From JANMEX01 sp043776635 (GTDB taxonomy: Bacteria; Pseudomonadota; Alphaproteobacteria; Rhizobiales; Rhizobiaceae): DNA of 12,786 nt. Under the pieces are notes generated by a model. The model worked only from the letters and a program-made list of their open reading frames with translations, was not told the DNA's origin and made no database searches. The position numbers were made by a program, and so were the translations under genes. Of this stretch, positions 6,385 through 12,786 are shown one piece after another. Within the stretch, counting starts at the first letter, position 1, and each line of letters starts with the position of its first letter. Location of the stretch: positions 1-12,786 of the forward strand of contig JAYVRA010000001.1 in NCBI GenBank assembly GCA_043776635.1, given 5' to 3'.

Positions 6385-7875
6385 ATGGCTGATGCGGTCG
6401 TAAAATTACATACTAATATCGCCGACCCGCTCTACCGTAGTGCGCCGCATAATGTTGAGGCGGAACAAGCACTTATGGGCGCTATCCTCGTCAATAATGA
6501 TGCCTATTATCGCGTTTCTGACTTTCTAAAAGCCCCGCATTTTTATGAGCCGCTGCATCGCAAAATATACGAAGTGATCGGCGAATTCATCCGGCTGAAT
6601 AAGCACGCCAATCCTGTGACGCTGAAAAACTTCCTGCCCGCCGAAGACCGCGTTGGCGATATGACCGTTGCGCAATATCTGGCTCGTCTGGCGGCTGAGG
6701 CCGTCAATGTTATCAACGCAGAGGACTATGGCCACGCTATCCACGATTTGGCAATCCGCCGTGCGCTGATTACAATTGGCGAGGATATGGTCAACATTGC
6801 CTATGATGCGCCGGTGGATATGATCCCGCGCAGCCAGATTGAAGATGCAGAGCGGCGCTTATTCGAGCTGGCCGAGACCGGGCGTTATGATGGCGGATTC
6901 CAGAGCTTCAACGACGCCGTGAAAAATGCAGTCGACATGGCCAACGCCGCCTTCATGCGCGACGGGCATTTGTCCGGCGTGTCCTCCGGAATCCAGCGTT
7001 TGGATGCCATGATGGGCGGCTTGCAATCCTCCGATTTGATCGTGCTGGCGGGGCGTCCGGGTATGGGCAAAACCTCGCTGGCCACAAATATCGCCTTCAA
7101 TATCGCCTCTTGTTATGAGCCCGCCCAACAAGCCGATGGATCGATGAAAGCTGCTAATGGCGGAGTTGTGGGCTTCTTTTCGCTGGAAATGTCATCCGAA
7201 CAGCTGGCAACCCGTATTATTTCCGAGCAAACCGAGATTTCATCCTCGAAAATCCGGCGCGGTGAAATCAACGAGGCGGACTTTGGCAAGCTGGTGGCTT
7301 GTGCGCAAATGATGCAAAAAATCCCGCTATTTATTGACCAAACCGGCGGTATTTCAATCGCCCAATTGGCTGCACGGGCGCGGCGCTTGAAGCGGCAGCG
7401 GGGCTTGGATGTTCTGGTGATTGACTATATTCAGCTGATGCAAGGCTCGTCTAAAAAGTCCGATAACCGCGTTCAGGAAGTGACGGAAATCACCACCGGT
7501 TTGAAGGCACTGGGCAAGGAGCTGAACGTGCCTATTATCGCGCTTTCGCAGCTCTCACGCGCCGTTGAAAGCCGGGACGACAAGCGACCACAATTGTCAG
7601 ATTTGCGCGAATCCGGCTCGATTGAGCAGGATGCGGACGTGGTGTTGTTTGTGTACCGTGAAGAGTATTATTTAAAAAACAAAGAGCCGAAGCCCGGCAC
7701 TGAAGAGTATTTCAAATGGGAAACGGACCTCAATATGGTTCGTGGTAAGGCCGAAGTCATAATAGCCAAGCAACGTCACGGCCCGACCGGCACAGCGCAA
7801 CTCGCGTTCCAAGCGGAATTCACCCGCTTTACTGATTTGGCAGAAGACCAATACATGCCGGAGCGGTTGGAATAG
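6385..7875 (+). CDS. dnaB: Replicative DNA helicase DnaB
   Basis: Hexameric 5'-3' helicase that unwinds the replication fork and recruits primase. At 496 residues it has the N-terminal DnaB domain (about 18-120, starting at APHNVEAEQALMGAIL), a linker helix, and the RecA-like C-terminal domain (about 195-485). Walker A GRPGMGKTS lies at 223-231 and Walker B DVLVIDY has its Asp at 347. The ALSQLSRAVE and LRESGSIEQDADVV motifs carry the H4 sensor region. A short insert after Walker A (around CYEPAQQADGSMKAANGG) is normal in alphaproteobacteria. No intein is present. The ATG at 6385 has only a weak purine-rich site upstream. The stop overlaps the alr start by one base (TAGTG), implying co-translation. 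Confidence 0.97.
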   Translation: MADAVVKLHTNIADPLYRSAPHNVEAEQALMGAILVNNDAYYRVSDFLKAPHFYEPLHRKIYEVIGEFIRLNKHANPVTLKNFLPAEDRVGDMTVAQYLARLAAEAVNVINAEDYGHAIHDLAIRRALITIGEDMVNIAYDAPVDMIPRSQIEDAERRLFELAETGRYDGGFQSFNDAVKNAVDMANAAFMRDGHLSGVSSGIQRLDAMMGGLQSSDLIVLAGRPGMGKTSLATNIAFNIASCYEPAQQADGSMKAANGGVVGFFSLEMSSEQLATRIISEQTEISSSKIRRGEINEADFGKLVACAQMMQKIPLFIDQTGGISIAQLAARARRLKRQRGLDVLVIDYIQLMQGSSKKSDNRVQEVTEITTGLKALGKELNVPIIALSQLSRAVESRDDKRPQLSDLRESGSIEQDADVVLFVYREEYYLKNKEPKPGTEEYFKWETDLNMVRGKAEVIIAKQRHGPTGTAQLAFQAEFTRFTDLAEDQYMPERLE

Positions 7876-9050
7876 TGAGCGGTCCCACTGAAATATTTGG
7901 TTCGCAAACATCCGGCGGGCGGCTAACAGTTGACCTCGGGGCGCTGAAAGCCAACTATCATGCTCTGCAAAAGCACTCCGGCGCTGCGGAAACCGCAGCC
8001 GTGGTGAAGGCCGATGCCTATGGTTTGGGCGTGGGCCTTATTGTTCAAGCGCTGCTTTCCGAGGGCTGCAAAACCTTCTATGTGGCGCAAATTGACGAGG
8101 GAATTGAGGTTCGAAAACTTGCGCCTGGAGCCCGCATTTTCGTGATTTATGGCGCCCCAAAAGGCACTGAAACCACGCTTTTGGCTCATAATTTGATGCC
8201 TTTAATCTGTTCTGGTGAGCAATTAGACCGTTGGGGGCAATATATTCGCAAAATTTCCAAGCCCTGCCCCTTTGGTTTGCATGTTGACACTGGCATGAAC
8301 CGCAGTGGTTTGACGATGACCGAGGCACGGCTGGTGGGGATGCACACCGATGTGCTGCAAGCCTCGGGCCTTGCCCATATCATGACGCATCCGGCCTGCG
8401 CGGATGATCCGGCGCATTTGCTTAACACCAGACAAACCGCGTTATTTCAAGAACTTAAGTTGATATTCTCCGGCATCAACTCTAGCTACGCCAACTCCGC
8501 CGCACTGTTAAAAGGTGGCGCTTGCGGCGGCGATGTTACCCGCCCCGGCATTGCGCTTTATGGCGGAGAGGCTTTGAACAATGTGCCAAATCCGATGACG
8601 CCTGTAGTCAAAGCAGAGGCCCGCATCATCCAAATCCGCCATGCCAAGGCTGGCGAAACTGTCAGCTATGGCGCGACGGTGACGCTGAAGCGCGATACAA
8701 AAATCGCTGTTTGCGCGGTTGGTTATGCTGACGGATATCAACGTTCGATAGGGTCGCCGAACGCCCGGGACGGGTACGGAGACGATACGGAAAGCGTACG
8801 GAAACCGCATGGAAACCGCGCGGGCTTCGTGTGCGGCCAGCACGTCTCCATTTTGGGTCGCGTCACTATGGACTTCACAATGTTTGATGTCACCGATGTG
8901 CCGGATGCCCGACTGGACAAGGCTGAGTTTATCGAACTGTTCGGCGTTAACGTTGCGCTTGATGATGTGGCCCGCGCAGGCGGAACTATAGGCTACGAGT
9001 TGCTCACGGGTCTCGGTCGACGCTTCGAGCGTGTCGTTATCGCGTCGTAG
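7875..9050 (+). CDS. alr: Alanine racemase
   Basis: PLP-dependent interconversion of L- and D-alanine, supplying D-Ala for peptidoglycan; the carboxypeptidase at the left end of the window removes it again. In the 391-residue product the PLP lysine is Lys45 in AVVKADAYGLG. The opposite catalytic base is Tyr265 in VSYGATV, and GRVTMD is the conserved substrate-side loop near 333. The GTG start at 7875 overlaps the dnaB stop. The protein is a little longer than most family members because of a loop at about 300-316 between GYADGYQRS and GFVCGQ, which is encoded by four tandem 11-bp repeats (8774-8817). All catalytic elements are intact. alr converges on the caspase-like gene with an 11-base gap and no visible terminator. 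Confidence 0.95.
   Translation: MSGPTEIFGSQTSGGRLTVDLGALKANYHALQKHSGAAETAAVVKADAYGLGVGLIVQALLSEGCKTFYVAQIDEGIEVRKLAPGARIFVIYGAPKGTETTLLAHNLMPLICSGEQLDRWGQYIRKISKPCPFGLHVDTGMNRSGLTMTEARLVGMHTDVLQASGLAHIMTHPACADDPAHLLNTRQTALFQELKLIFSGINSSYANSAALLKGGACGGDVTRPGIALYGGEALNNVPNPMTPVVKAEARIIQIRHAKAGETVSYGATVTLKRDTKIAVCAVGYADGYQRSIGSPNARDGYGDDTESVRKPHGNRAGFVCGQHVSILGRVTMDFTMFDVTDVPDARLDKAEFIELFGVNVALDDVARAGGTIGYELLTGLGRRFERVVIAS
8774..8817 (+). repeat. Four tandem 11-bp units inside alr
   Basis: The units are GTACGGAGACG, ATACGGAAAGC, GTACGGAAACC and GCATGGAAACC, contiguous from 8774 to 8817. Because 11 is not a multiple of three, each copy is read in a different phase and gives the peptide YGDDTESVRKPHGN in a surface-loop position of alanine racemase. 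Confidence 0.85.
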
Positions 9051-9061
9051 AATTCAAACAA

Positions 9062-11032
9062 TCACTGCGGCAGCAAATAGGTTACAACACTGTCATACAT
9101 TGCGACCAAAATGCGTATGCTGTCCGTGCTGATATAATCAGCGCCGCTCGGTAATTTCTGGCGACCTTTTATATCTCCAGTCATTTTATCCAACTCATAA
9201 ATATAGTCATCTGTGCAGCTGCCGCCATTGACAGAATAGACACTGTCATTGATCACCATAAAGTTTGCATCGGACGTATTTTGGCGACTGACCCATTTTA
9301 AATCATAGCCGTTTCCTGCGAGAGAATATTTTGCAATAAAGCCAAATTTGCGCGGACCGTCGGTGCAGCGCTCGCCTGCGTCAATAGAAAGGTATAGATC
9401 TTCACTGGCAATCGCGACGCCTGTGATTGTCACATCGGAGCTTTTGCTGCCAGCAGAAATTCCAAGAAGGTTTGCATCGATAGGAAGTTCATACGGGTGT
9501 ATTTGAGAAAGCGTTTTATCAACAAAGCCGAGATGGATCGTTATCTTTCCATTTTTAAACTGCGCCTGCGTTGAGAAAAGGAACTGTTCACTGCCATCAA
9601 TCGGGTTTACATTTACATAAGTTTCCCGGTCGGGATCATGCTGATTGATATCAAAACCAGCCTCCTTATAGCCATTGATCAAAGCCTCTTTTAACTCATC
9701 CGGCAGACGTGAACACTGGTCAAGATAGTCAATCCGGCACGATGCTTTGACCACCCCAAGCCCGGCAAAATCGGGTCTATCCGCTAAAAATTCTTCCAAT
9801 GTCGGTTTGGAATATTCTTGTTTCAGTTTCATTGTGTGAGCTTTATTTCCAGGATTTTTACCGGGTGCAGCAAGATCAAGATTAAATATCGAGGACGTTT
9901 GACCATTGCCGGCAGCATCGCCTGTGCCCATTGCCACTTTCAAAAAATCGACGAATTGCCACTGGGTAGGATCGGCAACGGTGCGAGGCATCACATCCGG
10001 CGCGGGCGTCGTATCAAGCTTTGGCGCATCGGGAACCACAGGTGGATCCACTTTTTTCGTCACGGGCTCGACTTCAATTGATTTTTCCGGAACATCCGGC
10101 ACTTTAGGCACGATGAGGGCAACTTGCTTTTCTGCGGCATCAATTTTTGCAGTGGCAAAATCTGCCCAAAGCGAATCCGGGAAGCGGCGCACCACCACTT
10201 TTAACATTGAGATATTGTCACCTGCAGCAATAAAAGCGGTTTGCGCCGGATCACCTGCGGCGGGAGCCTCGACTTTTTTCTCCGGGACAGCGGCGACAGG
10301 GCTAAAATAGAAATCACCCGTTATTGCCGAACTATCAAACGGCAATTGCTCGCCGTCTGTCTCTTCCAGAACTTTTTCACGCGTGCGCTTAAACACATCT
10401 TCAAGCCGAAGGCCGGGCTGGCGAATGCTGTCAGCCAGTGCCGTGGTGAACGGGCTGTTTATGCCATTGCCATCAGCGGCTACTTTGCCCGCCGCCGTCG
10501 CATAGGCAACATAAGTTCCGCGCGGTGCTTGAACGCCCGCAAGTCCGCCGCCGGTAGCGCGCAGCGAACGAAACGGATTGTTGCGGCACGCATCAAAAAT
10601 GACGACGTTAAGCTTGGTTCCAGAACTTTCCATCATCGCCAGAAAATCATTGACCTTGACGCTTTGGATATCCGTTTCTTCCTTGTTCGTGATATCAGCA
10701 TCGACAGGCACGAGATAATTGAGACCATCAACTTCCACACCGTGCCCTGCATAATAAAACACGCTAGCCTCGGCCCCTGTCCTCAATTTGCGGCCAAAAT
10801 CAACCATGGCCTGCTTCATGGTGCGCTGGTCCACATCCTTTAGACTGGTGACTTCAAAACCAGCCTCAGTTAGCACCTGCGCCATCAAGGCTGCGTCATT
10901 TGCAGGGTTTGTGAGCGCATTGACATGAGTATAAGCGCCATTACCAATGACCAGCGCCACGCGCTTTCCGGCCATCGCAGGCATAATCAACAAAAGTGAA
11001 AGGACGACAGTGCCAAATAGTCTTTTAAGCAT
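9062..11032 (-). CDS. Exported caspase-like (peptidase C14) protein with novel C-terminal domain
   Basis: A 656-residue protein with a signal peptide (basic start, hydrophobic 8-18, AMA before residue 22), so it probably acts in the periplasm or outside the cell. The caspase-fold domain spans about 22-245: KRVALVIGNGAY, the PANDA motif at 43-47, catalytic His97 in YYAGHG and Cys149 in IFDACRNNPF. Both dyad residues are intact, so it should be an active cysteine peptidase, likely metacaspase-type Arg/Lys specificity. A short helical segment with RFPDSLWADFA lies near 282-293, then a Pro/Val/Lys linker (about 305-350). The last 300 residues are unassigned, strand-rich, with Cys432, Cys440, Cys556 and Cys606; the latter two sit in repeated CTD motifs that may be propeller-like blades. 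ATG 11032 is preferred over 11092 because it begins the signal peptide and AAGGG lies nine bases upstream. Confidence 0.85.
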   Translation of the reverse strand: MLKRLFGTVVLSLLLIMPAMAGKRVALVIGNGAYTHVNALTNPANDAALMAQVLTEAGFEVTSLKDVDQRTMKQAMVDFGRKLRTGAEASVFYYAGHGVEVDGLNYLVPVDADITNKEETDIQSVKVNDFLAMMESSGTKLNVVIFDACRNNPFRSLRATGGGLAGVQAPRGTYVAYATAAGKVAADGNGINSPFTTALADSIRQPGLRLEDVFKRTREKVLEETDGEQLPFDSSAITGDFYFSPVAAVPEKKVEAPAAGDPAQTAFIAAGDNISMLKVVVRRFPDSLWADFATAKIDAAEKQVALIVPKVPDVPEKSIEVEPVTKKVDPPVVPDAPKLDTTPAPDVMPRTVADPTQWQFVDFLKVAMGTGDAAGNGQTSSIFNLDLAAPGKNPGNKAHTMKLKQEYSKPTLEEFLADRPDFAGLGVVKASCRIDYLDQCSRLPDELKEALINGYKEAGFDINQHDPDRETYVNVNPIDGSEQFLFSTQAQFKNGKITIHLGFVDKTLSQIHPYELPIDANLLGISAGSKSSDVTITGVAIASEDLYLSIDAGERCTDGPRKFGFIAKYSLAGNGYDLKWVSRQNTSDANFMVINDSVYSVNGGSCTDDYIYELDKMTGDIKGRQKLPSGADYISTDSIRILVAMYDSVVTYLLPQ

Positions 11033-11147
11033 TCCTGACCGCCCTTTTGACGATAAAGTTACAAGTTTCCGGCCCCGCGAACTTTGTGACACGGAAGTGG
11101 CGGTGATACAAGAAGATGGTGAACGATACGCGACTACACGGTTTGCG

Positions 11148-11741
11148 TTAAGGCACCAGCCACTCGCCAGTCATAGCCTCGCCATCATAACTAAATCTTG
11201 CGCGGCGGTTGGCGGCCTGCTGCAGGTAGACCATTTCAATCGTCTCTACATGAACGACAACGGCGCAAAAGTTTTCGATACCATCGTCAGGCTGAGATGT
11301 TTCGACTGTCTTCAATGCGAAACCATCGCCAGCCTCAATCGACGCGCCGGATGCAGGCATTACCGCGTAACAAATTTTGCTCATGGGCAGTGAGGCTTGC
11401 CAAGCGGCAATCGCCTGAGTTGTAGGATAATGAAAAATCTCAGCACGGCCGCCAATGCGCAATTGCACCCGCGCTTGCGCGTCGTATATCAACATTTCCA
11501 AGCTTGGATTTTGGCTCAATTCCGCAATCTTGGCTGAGCGCACATCAGTGTGAAAGCGCATCGTGCGCGAGGCACTATTCCCCGCCCGAAGAACCGCAAT
11601 TCGCGACTTTGGCCGTCCATCCCGTCCGAGCGTCGCAATCGAAGGCGTATGGGCAGGCTTGCGCCTGTCCTTCACCCCCTGCTCGATAAGCGCCCACGCG
11701 GCATCATGAAATTGCTGGAGAGTGAAGTTGGAATGGAACAT
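11148..11741 (-). CDS. Pyridoxamine-5'-phosphate-oxidase-superfamily FMN-binding protein
   Basis: A 197-residue split-barrel flavoprotein. The N-terminal half shows the family pattern: PSIATLGRDGRPKSRIAVLR (about 33-52, phosphate-binding strand pair), a MRFHTDVRSAKIAEL segment (about 61-75) and the VQLRIGGRAEI strand (about 92-102). It resembles the Alr4036-like group more than true PdxH, because the C-terminal PdxH signature is missing; a real pyridoxamine phosphate oxidase role is therefore unlikely. No signal peptide, so it is cytoplasmic. The substrate is unknown. The ATG at 11741 has AAGG about eight bases upstream. The caspase-like gene lies 115 bases downstream on the same strand and could share its transcript. 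Confidence 0.75.
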   Translation of the reverse strand: MFHSNFTLQQFHDAAWALIEQGVKDRRKPAHTPSIATLGRDGRPKSRIAVLRAGNSASRTMRFHTDVRSAKIAELSQNPSLEMLIYDAQARVQLRIGGRAEIFHYPTTQAIAAWQASLPMSKICYAVMPASGASIEAGDGFALKTVETSQPDDGIENFCAVVVHVETIEMVYLQQAANRRARFSYDGEAMTGEWLVP

Positions 11742-11797
11742 GTTGAACCTTGAGTCTGCGAGGAGGTGATTGATTGCCGGATATCGAATTTAGTCGC

Positions 11798-12282
11798 CTA
11801 TTTGATTCCAAGTGCATTAGCTAACCGGTGCATATCCGCAATTAAATCTGTTGGTATCTATGTCGTTTCTATTGCGATTTCCAGAACCTGCTCCGGGTCT
11901 AACATACTGCTATGTGACGACCTCGCCGGATGGCAAAATGACCGGAGCATATCCAAATTATTGTATGACTGTTTGGATAGCACTGTAGGACGGATTTCAT
12001 CAAAGGGCGAGGACATACGCTGCAACAAAGCGCGGTGCCAGCTATAGTCTGTTGTTATGGGATCGAAGTCCAATCGTTTGGCAATGAAGTCCAATGATCG
12101 TTCGCACCCTGAGTAGGTTTTTTCAATCGCTGCCGCGACTCCTTGGATTGTGACCCAACCGAGGCTGCCGGAAAGTAGTGCTGGATTTTCTTTAACGGCC
12201 CTAAATGCATCGACAAGCTTGGGGCCTCACCCTGAGTAGCCTTAAGTTCGTTGAAAATATCAATGAACAAATCTTCGTTCAT
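11798..12282 (-). pseudogene. HepT-like HEPN-domain protein, frameshifted and interrupted
   Basis: The ATG at 12282 begins MNEDLFIDIFNELKATQG. Near 12221-12232 the frame shifts by one base and continues GPKLVDAFRAVKENP, then VTIQGVAAAIEKTY, SWHRALLQRMS, EIRPTVLS, and a DPEQVLEIAIE segment. This order matches HepT-like HEPN proteins that partner MNT nucleotidyltransferases. An in-frame TAG at 11858-11860 then interrupts a plausible C-terminus (PTDLIADMHRLANALGIK) ending at 11798. Restoring one base gives exactly 162 codons including the stop. The usual RNase-type R-H-Y region is eroded: LRSFCHPARSSHSS keeps one His and one Arg of the expected pattern. Its start overlaps the upstream gene's stop (TGATG), the usual linkage of such pairs. 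Family placement is by remembered motifs. Confidence 0.6.
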
Positions 12283-12605
12283 CAAGCACCCGATTGGCGA
12301 GAAGTAACATGGCTTGAAGCATCCATTTTCATCTGCACATGGCGAGGCAGCCCGTCGCGGTAAACTAAATCAAAGGCTATATCGCCCATGATATCCTCTA
12401 CGCGAGACTCAATACGGTACTTCAGCTTGGCAGGGCATGACGTTACCTGAATAACGACATCAGAGGTTAGAGTAAACCGCCCGTCTGGCAAAGAACCAAC
12501 GACCAGCGCGACAATATCGATACGTTTCAAATGGCTCAATACCGCCAACGCTCGTGAATTCGCTTCGCGGTCTCTCAAAGATAAACTATCGTTGATTGTT
12601 GGCAT
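12282..12605 (-). CDS. MNT-type nucleotidyltransferase-like protein, catalytic site degraded
   Basis: A 107-residue protein with the minimal nucleotidyltransferase core. GS lies at 37-38 in VALVVGSLPDGRF, followed by TSDVVIQV, then the LKYRIESRVEDIMGDIAFDLVY helix-strand with the third acidic residue Asp79. MNT proteins act as antitoxins that adenylylate HEPN partners such as HepT. The normal S-D-x-D pair is S48-D49-V50-V51: the second Asp is Val, which one base change (GAT to GTT at 12453-12455) would explain. The enzyme is therefore probably inactive. AAAGGA lies only one base before the ATG, too close to be ideal. The partner HEPN gene overlaps at TGATG. From 12606 to the window end I see no convincing gene. 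Confidence 0.55.
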   Translation of the reverse strand: MPTINDSLSLRDREANSRALAVLSHLKRIDIVALVVGSLPDGRFTLTSDVVIQVTSCPAKLKYRIESRVEDIMGDIAFDLVYRDGLPRHVQMKMDASSHVTSRQSGA

Positions 12606-12786
12606 TTCCTTTATCTCGGCTCATCATTGGATGTTGTTTAGGCAAATCTTTGTACCGCAAGATGGAAATAGGGCAAATTATCTGCACTAATGCTAGTGGA
12701 TTGATCGCAACGAAGGAGTCCAGATTTGGATTCCCTTGTTTTGCTGGATGTGCGATTCAGGGTTATGCGCACAGGAATTGAGTTCA

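Noticed and set aside
7075..7150. Insert after the DnaB P-loop considered as an intein or inserted element
   Set aside because: Only about 20 residues, no intein splice motifs, and common in alphaproteobacterial DnaB.
11033..11092. Longer start for the caspase-like protein
   Set aside because: It would bury the signal peptide behind 20 polar residues, and the start at 11032 has a better ribosome site.
12105..12239. Exact 12-bp direct repeat CACCCTGAGTAG at 12105-12116 and 12228-12239
   Set aside because: It occurs in different reading frames, with no further similarity around the copies; probably chance, although the second copy is close to the HEPN frameshift.
12596..12781. 61-aa + strand ORF at the window end
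   Set aside because: It overlaps the nucleotidyltransferase start region, has no ribosome site and shows no recognisable protein features.

Overview
This looks like a chromosomal segment of an alphaproteobacterium, most likely Hyphomicrobiales (Rhizobiales) or a close relative. Base composition is roughly 50% G+C. The lineage call rests on gene content: a MipZ-type division ATPase, a DUF1489 protein, a SPOR-tailed D-Ala-D-Ala carboxypeptidase, and the order rpsF-rpsR-DUF2232-rplI-dnaB-alr. Genus cannot be read from the window.

Left part (1-3850). Bases 1-97 look like the outer end of an insertion sequence (IS21/IS481-like terminal repeats). A strong hairpin follows, just ahead of a secreted penicillin-binding-protein-type carboxypeptidase (dacA-like, + strand). 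After a doubtful 90-residue ORF come two minus-strand genes, DUF1489 then mipZ. The DUF1489 stop codon lies in a perfect 17-bp tandem duplication. The stretch 3495-3849 holds no gene but carries a predicted three-way-junction RNA leader upstream of rpsF.

Centre (3850-9050). This is a + strand housekeeping block: ribosomal proteins S6 and S18, a DUF2232 membrane protein, ribosomal protein L9 with a clean intrinsic terminator, then the replicative helicase DnaB and alanine racemase, which overlap by one base. A perfect DnaA box lies in the likely dnaB promoter. alr carries four tandem copies of an 11-bp unit that encode a loop near the active-site region.

Right part (9051-12786). All genes here are on the minus strand and look accessory: an exported caspase-like (peptidase C14) protein with a long unassigned C-terminal domain, an FMN-binding split-barrel oxidoreductase of the pyridoxamine-phosphate-oxidase superfamily, and a decayed nucleotidyltransferase/HEPN (MNT-HepT-like) pair. 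In that pair the HEPN gene carries a frameshift and an in-frame stop, and the nucleotidyltransferase has lost one catalytic Asp. The most distinctive items are the metacaspase fusion, the rpsF leader, the decaying toxin-antitoxin pair and the repeat-generated changes in DUF1489 and alr. I do not see a complete, clearly new multi-gene system.
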